Part shown: positions 51,897 to 61,204 of the stretch, one piece after another
How the letters are laid out: each line of letters opens with the position of its first letter
How positions within the stretch are numbered: the first letter of the stretch is position 1
Source: Bacillus sp. NTK074B
GTDB taxonomy: Bacteria; Bacillota; Bacilli; Bacillales; Bacillaceae_B
Assembly (NCBI RefSeq): GCF_017303375.1
Contig: NZ_JAFKOH010000008.1
Coordinates: forward strand, 62,001-126,000
DNA: 64,000 bases
Direction of reading: 5' to 3'
Notes under the pieces: generated by a model
Told to the model about the DNA's origin: nothing
What the model saw: the letters and a program-made list of their open reading frames with translations, nothing else
Databases searched by the model: none
Position numbers and translations under genes: made by a program

Positions 51897-52943
51897 ATGG
51901 ATGAGATGAGGCATAAAAAGTTATCTATTGATGAACTCCTAGATAGGGAAGAAATTCTAAGATTAGAAATAGCTTCAGCCGATGACCCATCATACTATGA
52001 AATAATCGCGTTATATAAGAATTTGTATAAGCAAATCCGCGTAGATAAGACAGGAGAGTATATACCGAGTCTGGAAAAAATTAGAAGTAATCTTATTTTC
52101 CATTTAATTGAGTATGGTACATTCTTGAAGACAAGCGAATATAAAAATGAAAAAACGGCAAAAGATAGTTTAGAAGATGCCATTAAAATTGATAAAAGGT
52201 TACCAATTGTACATTATAGATTAGGTTTTTTGGCTTATAAAAATAACTATGTAAATGCTCTTAACCACTTTGAAGATGCACTCACTTATCAGGAAGAGGT
52301 TCAAGATGTCCAAGATGTCCAATACAAATTAAATAAGCAACAGGTTTATAATTGTCATTTGTTTTTGGCGAATTGTGCACTTTTTATTGCAGAGAAAGCT
52401 CAAAAAGGAATAGAAGGTTTTAATGAATTTGGAGAAATATCAATTCCTACAAAATATGAAATATCCCCTTTTTATGAGTTGATTAGAAAAAACGAGAAAT
52501 ATCTTGAAAATCATTCATATGTGAAGATAACTAATAAAGGGTCAACATATTGCAGCATAGAAGATTGTGAAGAGGCATTTTACACAGAGAATACAATTAT
52601 TATTGATTCGAGCGGTAGGAAGGACTCTGTTATCTTTAACGAGAGAGAAAAGAGCCTCTCTAAAAAACACGCGGATATGTTACGCACCTTTTTGTTGAAT
52701 AGTAATGAGGGCAATCCCTTAACTAAACATACCTTTTATGATTCGTTTTTGAATGCGAATGTAAATGGAGACATTCCTACAAATACCTACGTAAAAAATG
52801 TGCAAAGGTTGAGGGCACACTTGAAAGAAGTAGGGATAGAAGCTGAGGTGCTAATAAATAAAAAATCCAAAAATGAAACGGGATATTACTATAATGAAAA
52901 ATATCCATTTATGGTTTTAAATCGTACCGATGAACTGTTCTAA
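51897..52943 (+). CDS. TPR protein with C-terminal winged-helix-like domain
   Basis: 348-aa protein. Helical TPR-like repeats occupy residues about 75-170 (SLEDAIKIDKRLPIVHYRLG, NYVNALNHFEDALTYQ). The C-terminal 90 residues resemble an OmpR-type winged helix (KSLSKKHADMLRTFLLNSNE ... NTYVKNVQRLRAHLKEVGIE ... GYYYNEKYPF). This is the reverse of SARP regulators, which have the winged helix first. Start ATG 51897 is close to AAGGGG (2 nt); ATG 51906 would be 11 nt away, so the start is uncertain. Operon with the HTH-HNH gene. Probably a regulator or adaptor of the nuclease. Confidence 0.7.
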   Translation: MDEMRHKKLSIDELLDREEILRLEIASADDPSYYEIIALYKNLYKQIRVDKTGEYIPSLEKIRSNLIFHLIEYGTFLKTSEYKNEKTAKDSLEDAIKIDKRLPIVHYRLGFLAYKNNYVNALNHFEDALTYQEEVQDVQDVQYKLNKQQVYNCHLFLANCALFIAEKAQKGIEGFNEFGEISIPTKYEISPFYELIRKNEKYLENHSYVKITNKGSTYCSIEDCEEAFYTENTIIIDSSGRKDSVIFNEREKSLSKKHADMLRTFLLNSNEGNPLTKHTFYDSFLNANVNGDIPTNTYVKNVQRLRAHLKEVGIEAEVLINKKSKNETGYYYNEKYPFMVLNRTDELF

Positions 52944-53009
52944 TTTGATGACAGGTCTGTCATCACCCTTTTGAGATAATTGGTTTACAAACCAAGGGGA
53001 GATGATGAG

Positions 53010-54410
53010 ATGAAAAAAACGTGGAATCAGTTATTTGTGCGACAGGGATGGTTATTGGATGAAGTGGAAGGAAATATCTTTGATTGTAACCAAGAAACGG
53101 AAGCAAATGTTGACTTTCTTATCAAAAGTTTGGATGCTGCTGGTGTGGACCATACCATCAATAATGGAAGATTGATACTGTTTAGTGAAGTGGTACTTGA
53201 AGAGGAGTGGCTGAAGGCTGTTGATTATAAAGGACGTGGACATGGTGAAGGCCTTTGGTTCCGCCCTGGTATAGAACAGCCGAAGGTTGCTGAGCTTGAT
53301 ACGTATATCAGCGGTATCGTACGTCAGCTGAATCGACTTGGCTTTCACACGATGGGCTCCTGTGATGGGCATGAAAGAAGAACGGCCCATGTCATGGTTA
53401 CAAAGGAAAGGAATCTTGATGAGCTAGTGGGGGTGTTATTGGCACTAGGAATCAAAAAGATTTATTACAGAGAACAGAAGAATAGTAATCATATAGCATT
53501 TCATTTAAAGCGTAACCACCTCCTGGACCTGGCAGAAAAGCTCAGTCTGATAGAAGCAGAGTGGGTAAGTAAGGGAGAAACATTCATCAGAGAAAAGATG
53601 TTTCAACATCAATTGGAGGAACTTCTGATGATTCCAGGTGCAAGCGGTAATGAAGGGAAGGTCAGGGACTATGTAGTAGAGAAATTAGTGCCTCTCGTCG
53701 ATTATCTCACCATCGACCGAACAGGTAATATTCTGGCTGAGAAGACTTATAAAACCGGGCATGGACCTGTCATCCTATTGAGTGCACATTTAGATACGGT
53801 ATATGAAATTGAGGAAGACCGTGAGATTCTTAAAGAAGGGAAGATCTGGTCCAGCAGTAAGGGGATATTAGGGGCTGATGACCGTGCAGGAGTGGCCATA
53901 CTACTCCATATTGCTGAAATTCTTCACCTATCTTCAACCTTTAATGGGAAGGTGAAATTCATCTTCACAGTGGAAGAGGAATGCGGGCTGGTGGGAGCAA
54001 ATAATGTTGATGATTACTTCCTTTGGAATACGGATGCAGCCATTGTGGTTGATCGCCGTGGAACAGGAGATATCGTTACTTCTTGTGGTGGGTATATCCC
54101 ATTTTGTCACCCTCCATATGGGAGTTTCTTTGAAAATGTAGCAAAGAGTGAAGGCTTAAACGGCTGGGAGACAACTCTAGGGGGCAGTAGCGATACACGA
54201 GTTTGGGCAATGCATGGTATTGAAAGCGTGAATCTATCTGCAGGTTACTTTAATGAACATACAGATGATGAACGTTTGGATGTGGAGGGCTGTTACGGGA
54301 CGGCTAAGTTAATAGAAGGATTTTTCAAGAATAACAGGGAACTGAAAAACGTACTAAGAGAGGTTAGCCGACTGAAAGAAATAAATGAAATCATCAAAGA
54401 GGCACTCTAA
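53010..54410 (+). CDS. M28/M20/M42-type metallopeptidase with an extra N-terminal domain
   Basis: 466-aa protein. Residues 1-about 195 form a separate domain (contains WFRPGIEQPKVAELDTYISG and SCDGHERRTAHVMVT). The C-terminal 270 residues are a co-catalytic metallopeptidase: HQLEELLMIPGASGNEGKVR, metal ligands SAHLDTVYEI, GADDRAGVAI, EEECGLVGA, and DRRGTGDI. Likely an aminopeptidase or tripeptidase-type hydrolase. ATG 53010 follows AAGGGGAGATGATGAG. It lies inside a run of restriction/defence genes, an unusual context. N-terminal domain not recognised. Confidence 0.8.
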   Translation: MKKTWNQLFVRQGWLLDEVEGNIFDCNQETEANVDFLIKSLDAAGVDHTINNGRLILFSEVVLEEEWLKAVDYKGRGHGEGLWFRPGIEQPKVAELDTYISGIVRQLNRLGFHTMGSCDGHERRTAHVMVTKERNLDELVGVLLALGIKKIYYREQKNSNHIAFHLKRNHLLDLAEKLSLIEAEWVSKGETFIREKMFQHQLEELLMIPGASGNEGKVRDYVVEKLVPLVDYLTIDRTGNILAEKTYKTGHGPVILLSAHLDTVYEIEEDREILKEGKIWSSSKGILGADDRAGVAILLHIAEILHLSSTFNGKVKFIFTVEEECGLVGANNVDDYFLWNTDAAIVVDRRGTGDIVTSCGGYIPFCHPPYGSFFENVAKSEGLNGWETTLGGSSDTRVWAMHGIESVNLSAGYFNEHTDDERLDVEGCYGTAKLIEGFFKNNRELKNVLREVSRLKEINEIIKEAL

Positions 54411-54431
54411 TTAGGGGAATTAAACGAGTTG

Positions 54432-54460
54432 AAGAGCCACTTAAACAAGTGGCTTTTCTT
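54432..54460 (+). terminator. Terminator after the metallopeptidase gene
   Basis: AAGAGCCACTT (54432-54442) pairs with AAGTGGCTTTT (54447-54457), AAAC loop, then CTTG. Confidence 0.82.
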
Positions 54461-54530
54461 GTTTGATTTGATAATCGACATAAATAAAATGTTAAAATAT
54501 AGATAATACAATCCATAGGAGGTCACCAAC

Positions 54531-54854
54531 ATGCCGGCCTACAACAAGTTAGTACGGGATAAAATTCCACAAATCATTGAAAGTAAAGGTAAGGAGTTTT
54601 CAACAAGGATCCTCAACGATGAAGACTACATAAAGTATTTAAAAGAAAAAGCTTATGAGGAACTTGATGAGTACCGTGCGGCTGAAATGGATGGAGAAGC
54701 TGTAGAAGAGCTTGCTGATCTCTTGGAGGTTGTCAGGGCTTTGTCTAAACAGCATGGATCTACTATTGAAGAAATAGAAGCAGTACGGAAAGATAAGGCT
54801 GAGAAACGTGGGGGATTCCAGGAGAAGGTGTTCCTGATTGAGGTAAAGGATTGA
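54531..54854 (+). CDS. MazG-like nucleoside triphosphate pyrophosphohydrolase
   Basis: 107-aa protein of the all-alpha NTP pyrophosphohydrolase superfamily (phosphoribosyl-ATP pyrophosphohydrolase-like). Begins NKLVRDKIPQIIESKG; the Mg-binding acidic motifs are KEKAYEELDEYRAAE and EELADLLEVVRAL. It hydrolyses NTPs or dNTPs to monophosphates. In defence contexts such enzymes can deplete nucleotides, but a house-cleaning role is equally possible. Start follows TAGGAGGTC. Confidence 0.88.
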   Translation: MPAYNKLVRDKIPQIIESKGKEFSTRILNDEDYIKYLKEKAYEELDEYRAAEMDGEAVEELADLLEVVRALSKQHGSTIEEIEAVRKDKAEKRGGFQEKVFLIEVKD

Positions 54855-54917
54855 TTTATTGGAAGTTCCAACTTACCTATTATATAGGAAGAAATAAATC
54901 TCTATGAGTGGTGGGAA

Positions 54918-55805
54918 ATGATGAACAGCTTTGAGTTAAAGGAAAGAATTAATAACCTGTCCATATGGAAGAAAGGGGACCAGAGAGCTCCCCATAAACC
55001 ATTGTTGATTTTGTTTGCTTTGGGGCAGCTACAAGCAGATAAACCGAGATTCATAAGTTATGAGGTTACAAGGGAGAAGTTGACAGAACTGCTGAGGGAA
55101 TTCGGGCCGCTTAGGAAATCCTATCATCCCGAAGAACCCTTTGTACGTTTAAAAAGGGATGGAATATGGCTTCTGGATAAAGAGGCGAATGCAAAAAGTC
55201 CGAGTAATCGTCAATTACTGGCGGATGAAGTTGCTGGGGGATTCACCCCGGAAGTATATCAGCTTCTAAAAAATGACTCCAGGCTGGTTCAGGAGATTGC
55301 TCATATTATATTAGACAGTCATTTTCCAGAAACGATCCACCAAGATATCTTAGATGCGGTTGGACTGGATTTCACAGTTTATACGAAAAGGAAGAGGGAT
55401 CCGAAATTCAGGGAAAAGATTTTAAGGGCTTACGGGTACAGTTGTGCGGTTTGCGGCTTTAATGTAAGACTTGCCCACACACTCGTAGGAGTCGAAGCGG
55501 CCCATATCAAGTGGCACCAAGCCGGTGGTCCGGATACTGAAGAAAACGGAATAGCTTTGTGTTCTTTGCATCATAAGCTATTTGATAGGGGAGTGTTTAC
55601 TTTAACACCTGAGCGTAAGATGGTTGTGTCTCAGGACGCACATGGGACTCATGGGTTTGATGTGTGGTTGATGAGGTTTAATGGGCAGGTGATTCGTAAT
55701 CCTATTCAGTCATATTATTTCCCAGATCAGTCTTTTTTGCATTGGCATGTTAGGGAAGTTTTTAAAGGCCCTCAGTATAAGCAAATGTCAACTTTCGAGT
55801 ATTGA
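54918..55805 (+). CDS. Phosphorothioate-DNA-type (SBD-HNH) type IV restriction endonuclease
   Basis: 295-aa protein. The N-terminal domain (NNLSIWKKGDQRAPHKPLLI ... LLREFGPLRKSYHPEEPFVR) matches the sulphur-binding-domain part of phosphorothioated-DNA restriction enzymes (ScoMcrA-like). The C-terminal HNH nuclease has CAVCGFNVRLAHTLVGVEAAHIKWHQAGG and GIALCSLHHKLFDRGVFTL (near 180-235; His-Asn-His core). It would cut foreign DNA carrying DNA phosphorothioation or possibly other modified bases. No dnd modification genes are present, as expected for a type IV enzyme. Convergent with vsr; stops are 12 bp apart. Confidence 0.85.
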   Translation: MMNSFELKERINNLSIWKKGDQRAPHKPLLILFALGQLQADKPRFISYEVTREKLTELLREFGPLRKSYHPEEPFVRLKRDGIWLLDKEANAKSPSNRQLLADEVAGGFTPEVYQLLKNDSRLVQEIAHIILDSHFPETIHQDILDAVGLDFTVYTKRKRDPKFREKILRAYGYSCAVCGFNVRLAHTLVGVEAAHIKWHQAGGPDTEENGIALCSLHHKLFDRGVFTLTPERKMVVSQDAHGTHGFDVWLMRFNGQVIRNPIQSYYFPDQSFLHWHVREVFKGPQYKQMSTFEY

Positions 55806-55817
55806 TTCTGCTGGACA

Positions 55818-56237
55818 TCATGAATTTATTTTAGCTTCTTCAATAAACTGTGATATTTTACTTATTACCTTATCAAGATCATCTTTTATTTCGTGCTCCC
55901 AAATTCTTAATATATTCCACCCTAAATGGATGTAATGATTAGTGACCTCATCGTCCCTTGTTCTATTTCCTGTCAATTTCTCTTTCCAAAATTCAGGGTT
56001 TGTTTTAGGAATATTGCCATGAATTGGACAAGAGTGCCAAAAGCAAGAGTCAATAAAAATTACTACTTTGTATTTTTTTATTGAAATGTCAGGTTTACCA
56101 AATAGATTTCGTGTATTTCTGCGGAAACGGTAGCCCTTCTTCCACAGTGCTGAAGTGACTACTTTTTCTAATTTTGATACTGATTTTATCGCTTGCATAT
56201 TCTTTTTTCTTTGTGCACTTGTCATATTATCAGACAT
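55818..56237 (-). CDS. vsr: Very short patch repair endonuclease
   Basis: 139-aa Vsr family endonuclease. Opens SDNMTSAQRKKNMQAIKS; catalytic segment FGKPDISIKKYKVVIFIDSC (metal-binding Asp) and FWHSCPIHGNIPKTNPEFW; C-terminal NHYIHLGWNILRIWEHEIK. It nicks 5' of the T in T:G mismatches left by deamination of 5-methylcytosine. Its presence close to a Dcm-type methyltransferase is the classic pairing. The ATG 56237 (SDNM) is preferred by homology over an in-frame GTG 12 bases earlier. Divergent from the Z1 gene by 210 bp, facing away from the operon it serves. Confidence 0.92.
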   Translation of the reverse strand: MSDNMTSAQRKKNMQAIKSVSKLEKVVTSALWKKGYRFRRNTRNLFGKPDISIKKYKVVIFIDSCFWHSCPIHGNIPKTNPEFWKEKLTGNRTRDDEVTNHYIHLGWNILRIWEHEIKDDLDKVISKISQFIEEAKINS

Positions 56238-56249
56238 TAGTAAGTTCAC

Positions 56250-56447
56250 ACCTTGAAATCATGTTTTACTTAAGTATTCCTTTTAAAATATATATACAAA
56301 CATAAAATAAAAAGGATAGGGAATAAAATACCTATCATATTAATCTAATTATTGTAATGAAAACAACACTAAATAGTAATTTTCTAGTAAAATATACATT
56401 GAATAGTAATTTTGATTTTTAGGAGTAAATACATAGGAGTGGGTTTT
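56250..56447. other. Divergent promoter region of vsr and the Z1 operon
   Basis: About 200 bp, very AT-rich, including two copies of TAGTAATTTT (near 56371-56380 and 56405-56414). No RNA gene seen. It is the only sizable non-coding gap in the right 8 kb, so the operon promoter is probably here. Confidence 0.6.
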
Positions 56448-59195
56448 GTGATTGATATACGTTCACCTAAATATGATGCAACCAGGTCTATGATAAAGAA
56501 TATGAAAGAAGAAGGCGACACTTGGGAGACTATTGAGGAAAAATATGATGGGTTAAAAAGCTTTAAAGTAATTACTCAAGAGATTGATAAAGAGGACTGG
56601 GCAAATATTATCCGTGAACTTAAAACAGAATATCACAAGTCTGAAAATATTGAGAAAATTGATATTGATACTAGAATCGTGTCACAGGGAGAAGACAATG
56701 AGTCATTTATACCAACTGATGAAAGGTCTTCTTGGCAGCTATACAAAAAGAAATTATTGGACGGCGGATGGAGAGAAGACGCTGTAGAGAATCTAGAGAA
56801 AAGTACCATTGGAATCTTAAAGAAATTGAATAACAATACCGTTGAAACTGGTCCGGTTAAAGGGTTAGTAATTGGTCAGGTGCAATCAGGAAAAACTTCA
56901 AGTATGGCAGGTTTGATGGCTATGGCTGCAGATTGGGGCTGGAATACTTTTATAGTTTTATCAGGGATGATAGAAAATCTAAGAGATCAGACACAAAAGC
57001 GTTTGATTGAGGATCTAAATGACCCGGGTAATAATATATGGCGCTCCCTTCAAAAATTAGCTAAGAGTTCTCCTGTTGGTGAACGAACCCAGGACCTTCA
57101 TTTTCAAGAAGGTGAACCTCATAGATACCTTAATGTATGCTTGAAAAATAAGACTAGGCTTGAGAATTTAATTGGGTGGTTAAAAGGTGATTCCAAAAAG
57201 CTTTCTCAGATGAAAATTTTAGTTATTGATGATGAGGCGGATCAGGCAAGTGTTAACACAAAGAAAATAGATGAAGAAGAAAGAGCAAAAATTAACCAAC
57301 TAATAATTGATCTGGTAAATATTGTTCGTCCGAAATCTATGAACTATATAAGTTACACAGCGACACCTTACTCGAATCTATTAAATGAATCAACAACTCA
57401 CTCTCTCTATCCCAAGGACTTTATTGCTGTATTACCAGTTTCAGATGAATATTTTGGGGCAAAACAGATATTTGGACTTGAAGGATCTGATGATTATAAC
57501 GGTTTGGATATAGTTAGAGAAATATCGGATTGTGATTTAAAAGAAGTGCAAAATCTACAAGATAATATTTCTAATAAAATGCCTGAGAGCATGATTGACA
57601 GTATTTGCTGGTTTTTTTGCAGTACTGCGGCCTTAAGATACTTTAGATATAAAAAACCTGTCAGTATGTTAGTACATACAAGTCAAAAACAAGCTCATCA
57701 CAGCCAAGTGGCTATAGAAATTTCAAACTGGATTTCAAATATTAGTGATAATGAACTGATTAGGATGTGCAGAGAACTGTTTTTGAAAGAAAACAGTATG
57801 TTCAATTTGGAAAAATTCATTAATGGCTATAAGGATTATCCAATACCTGAAAAGGGGTTAAATGGATACCCTGACTTTTCAAGGTTAATTCCTTTTATTA
57901 ATGAACTTAAGAAAGAAATATCACATATTCAAATGGATCAAGAAGGGGACCTTGAATATCATAAAGGCGTTCATTTGTGTATCGATAATAGTGCGAAGAC
58001 GGGGGTTACTGAAGATAATTTACATATTCGTCTTGCATATCCTAATAAGGAAAAATTAAGAGAATTGAATACTGCACCCGCATTTATCATAGTCGGAGGA
58101 AGTACCTTGTCGAGAGGCCTTACAATAGAAGGATTAGTAAGCACATACTTTCTTAGGGCTACCACAGCCGCCGATTCTCTGATGCAAATGGCCAGGTGGT
58201 TTGGTTACAGGAAAGGGTATGAGTTATTTCCACGAATTTGGATGACTAAAGATACTTACGATAAATTTTGCTTTCTAACCACCTTGGAAGAGGAACTCAG
58301 AAGCGAATTAGAAGAATTTTCGATAGGTAATAAAAACCCTTTAGATGTAGGTCCAAGAATCAAGAATACACCTAAAGTTTCATGGCTGAGGGTGACTGCA
58401 AAGAATAAAATGCAAAATGCCCAGGAAATCGATATGGACTTTACAGGAGCCTCTATTCAGACAATTCATTTTGAAAATGATCAGGAGATGCTGCAACGGA
58501 ATATAGATCTTACAGAAAAATTCCTTATGAACTTTTGCGGCGAGCCTGAAAGATCCTTATCTAAAAATGCGATTGTTTATGAGGGAGTTAATTTTGAGAG
58601 TCTGAAAAAGGAATTTTTACTCAAAATGGATTTTAATAAAAGGTCAAGGACATTTAATCAAATCGATTTATTTTGCTCATGGTTTGAAAAAGTTAAGGAT
58701 GAAATAAACTTAAATGACTGGAATGTCATTGTTGCAGGATCAGGTGATGTAGTTACTAATCCTTCTAATGAATCTTCTAGATGGTCCTTGGGTAGATACT
58801 CTGTAGGTAAGGTGAAACGTTCGGCCAAGTATTCTTCTATGAACTATTCTAAAGACATAATTAATATTGGTGTACTTAGAGGGCCTCATGATGTCTTTGC
58901 AGATATTAATGACAAAGAGTTTCACGAGAATAAAAACAGCGTGAATGTATCGAACAAAGATATAAAAGAAGTAAGGAGTATGTATGGATTAGGAAATACT
59001 CCTCAGATGATAATATATAGAATTGATAAAGATTCAAAGGCGCGTGTAACAAACGAAAATCACTCAAGGGTAGATTTGAATTTTTCAAGAGATATTATCG
59101 GCGTATATATCAGTGTTCCAGGAGACTCTACAGGCTCACCCCACGCCAAAGGATTAAGCGTTGTGTTGGAAAATTCGGATATAGATTCTGAGTAA
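56448..59195 (+). CDS. Z1-domain helicase/nuclease protein of a MutL-Z1 defence system
   Basis: 915-aa protein of the Z1 family, a superfamily-1/2 helicase-like ATPase. Walker A is VIGQVQSGKTSS (near 140-150) and Walker B ILVIDDEADQAS. A SYTATPYSN motif corresponds to motif III, and GGSTLSRGLTIEGLVSTYFL ... SLMQMARWFGYRKGY matches helicase motifs V-VI. Z1 proteins occur in predicted restriction systems with MutL-like ATPases, Dcm and Vsr. Start GTG 56448 with AGGAG 8 nt upstream is preferred over an upstream TTG. First gene of a five-gene operon (gaps 18, 14, 11 nt, then an overlap). Confidence 0.9.
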   Translation: MIDIRSPKYDATRSMIKNMKEEGDTWETIEEKYDGLKSFKVITQEIDKEDWANIIRELKTEYHKSENIEKIDIDTRIVSQGEDNESFIPTDERSSWQLYKKKLLDGGWREDAVENLEKSTIGILKKLNNNTVETGPVKGLVIGQVQSGKTSSMAGLMAMAADWGWNTFIVLSGMIENLRDQTQKRLIEDLNDPGNNIWRSLQKLAKSSPVGERTQDLHFQEGEPHRYLNVCLKNKTRLENLIGWLKGDSKKLSQMKILVIDDEADQASVNTKKIDEEERAKINQLIIDLVNIVRPKSMNYISYTATPYSNLLNESTTHSLYPKDFIAVLPVSDEYFGAKQIFGLEGSDDYNGLDIVREISDCDLKEVQNLQDNISNKMPESMIDSICWFFCSTAALRYFRYKKPVSMLVHTSQKQAHHSQVAIEISNWISNISDNELIRMCRELFLKENSMFNLEKFINGYKDYPIPEKGLNGYPDFSRLIPFINELKKEISHIQMDQEGDLEYHKGVHLCIDNSAKTGVTEDNLHIRLAYPNKEKLRELNTAPAFIIVGGSTLSRGLTIEGLVSTYFLRATTAADSLMQMARWFGYRKGYELFPRIWMTKDTYDKFCFLTTLEEELRSELEEFSIGNKNPLDVGPRIKNTPKVSWLRVTAKNKMQNAQEIDMDFTGASIQTIHFENDQEMLQRNIDLTEKFLMNFCGEPERSLSKNAIVYEGVNFESLKKEFLLKMDFNKRSRTFNQIDLFCSWFEKVKDEINLNDWNVIVAGSGDVVTNPSNESSRWSLGRYSVGKVKRSAKYSSMNYSKDIINIGVLRGPHDVFADINDKEFHENKNSVNVSNKDIKEVRSMYGLGNTPQMIIYRIDKDSKARVTNENHSRVDLNFSRDIIGVYISVPGDSTGSPHAKGLSVVLENSDIDSE

Positions 59196-59213
59196 AGCAC
59201 GGAGGTATAAATA

Positions 59214-61190
59214 ATGAAAATAGAAATTGCGAAAATGGAAAGAATGTCTGAGAGAGGGAGCTCTCTTCTTAGATTAATTCAAAACAGTCATACACCTCTC
59301 ATCGATCTGTTAATTAGAGAATCCATTCAAAATAGTCTCGATGCTGGAAGTGATTCAAAAACACCGGTTAATTTTGATATTTCTGTTAAACAATTTATAA
59401 AACAAAATGTGTCCAAACATTTTGAAGGTATAGAAGATGGGTTAAATAGAAAGTTTCAAGACTCTGCTCAAAAAAGTATTGTTATTAGAGATTCCAATAC
59501 TACTGGTTTAACAGGACCATTACACCAGGAATATATAAAAGACAATCGCTTTGGTAATTTGTTAAAACTTATTTATGAAATTAGTATGCCACAGGAAAAG
59601 AAAGAAGCAGGAGGATCCTGGGGACTTGGTAAAACAGTTTACTTCCGAGTGGGTATTGGTCTTGTACTCTATTACTCAAAGGTTAAACTTGAAAATGGTG
59701 AATACCAGTCAAGAATGGCCGCGTGTTTGGTTGAAGATGAATCAAGAGCCGATGCCCTGATCCCCAACAATGATGGGGGATTGAAAAGGGGAATTGCCTG
59801 GTGGGGCGAATCTCATTCGGAAGATTCTACGAGACCGTTAATAAACGAAAACGAAATTAATGAAATACTAACTGATTTTAATGTAGAACCCTATGGAGAG
59901 AGAGAGACGGGAACTACAATTATTATTCCGTTTATTGATTCTAAAAAGCTAATCACCAAAAGGGAAAACGAGAGTAACTTATGGTGGCACAAAAGCCTGG
60001 AACTCTATTTAAATATAGCTGTTCAAAGATGGTATTCGGCACGGATTGACAATGAGCTATATCCATACGGTAATTATTTGAAACCCTCAGTAAACAGGGT
60101 GGAGATTAATAAATCGAATATGGAACCGGTTTTTTCTATTCTTAGATCGCTCTACCTGGCCGGTTCAGTGGGCAAAAAAATAACAACAGAATTTGTTAAT
60201 AACAACGATATTAACGTAACGGAGATTGAAATTTATAGAACACTTAAGAGTAATGTAGCAGGAAGAGTCGCATTTGTGAAAGTTAATAAAGAAAAACTAA
60301 AAATGAATGTTCCAAATAATAAAAAGTCACCTCACGAGTATTTAGATCTTGATAATAGTAAAGATGAATACAATACACCGGTCTTGGCTTATCTTAGAAA
60401 ACCTGGGATGGTTGTCAGCTTTGAAACTGAAGGCAAGTGGACAATTGGAGTTGAAAAAACAGCAGATGAATACATTTTAGCAATGTTTGTTCCTAATTCT
60501 GATAATACTGTTAAGGCAGATGAAGGAAACATTAGTCTTGATGAGTATCTTAGACAGGGAGAAAAGGCAGACCACTCTTCCTGGTCAGATATAATGTTAG
60601 ATGAGAAAAAATTAACTATTGTAGACAGAATACAGAAGAGAGTTGCAGCCTCAATCAGAGACGCCTACAACAAAGAAGAGAAAGAAAGTAGCTCTTCTAG
60701 GAGCGGTGCTTTGAGCAAGTCATTAGCTTCAGCTCTATTGCCTCCTGCAGGGTTCGGTAAATCACCTGGTTCCGGCTCTAGAAACCCTGGGGGCGGCGGT
60801 AACCCACCTAGGACGAGAGCTGGTAAACTAATGATTACAGGCAACCGAATCGGTGAAAACGGAAATACTATCTTAGATTTTGAGATTACGGTTCCTCAAA
60901 AAACTGAAACACTTTTTTTTGAGTTTTTAGTAGATTCCGAGGGTAGTAAAAAAATCAAGGGTAATGAGTGGGAAGATGAGAACGAGATTGGAACCCCATT
61001 TCCAATTGAGATTTCAAAGGTTGTCTTAAATGACTCTTTAAAAGCAAATTTACAAAAAACAAGTAGATTTGGAATTAACAGTTCCGCACAAATTCCCTTG
61101 AAAGAGTTCAGCGGCAAAACAAAAGGTCAAATATATTTAATTAATCATGACCCTATGGTTCAAGCATCCATTCAAGAAAAACTAGATTAA
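59214..61190 (+). CDS. MutL/MORC-like GHKL ATPase of a Z1 defence system
   Basis: 658-aa protein. The N-terminal GHKL ATPase has N-box PLIDLLIRESIQNSLDAG (near 33-50), G1-type motif IRDSNTTGLTGPL and GGSWGLGKTVYF lid motif. A transducer-like middle domain follows, then a low-complexity Ser/Gly/Pro/Arg linker (near 495-540) and a C-terminal beta-rich domain. MutL-like and MORC ATPases in bacterial modification systems probably act as nucleotide-driven clamps that license the nuclease/helicase. No MutL endonuclease motif (DQHAxxE) was seen. Start ATG follows GGAGG at 8 nt. Second gene of the operon. Confidence 0.88.
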   Translation: MKIEIAKMERMSERGSSLLRLIQNSHTPLIDLLIRESIQNSLDAGSDSKTPVNFDISVKQFIKQNVSKHFEGIEDGLNRKFQDSAQKSIVIRDSNTTGLTGPLHQEYIKDNRFGNLLKLIYEISMPQEKKEAGGSWGLGKTVYFRVGIGLVLYYSKVKLENGEYQSRMAACLVEDESRADALIPNNDGGLKRGIAWWGESHSEDSTRPLINENEINEILTDFNVEPYGERETGTTIIIPFIDSKKLITKRENESNLWWHKSLELYLNIAVQRWYSARIDNELYPYGNYLKPSVNRVEINKSNMEPVFSILRSLYLAGSVGKKITTEFVNNNDINVTEIEIYRTLKSNVAGRVAFVKVNKEKLKMNVPNNKKSPHEYLDLDNSKDEYNTPVLAYLRKPGMVVSFETEGKWTIGVEKTADEYILAMFVPNSDNTVKADEGNISLDEYLRQGEKADHSSWSDIMLDEKKLTIVDRIQKRVAASIRDAYNKEEKESSSSRSGALSKSLASALLPPAGFGKSPGSGSRNPGGGGNPPRTRAGKLMITGNRIGENGNTILDFEITVPQKTETLFFEFLVDSEGSKKIKGNEWEDENEIGTPFPIEISKVVLNDSLKANLQKTSRFGINSSAQIPLKEFSGKTKGQIYLINHDPMVQASIQEKLD

Positions 61191-61204
61191 AAAGAGGGGT
61201 TACA

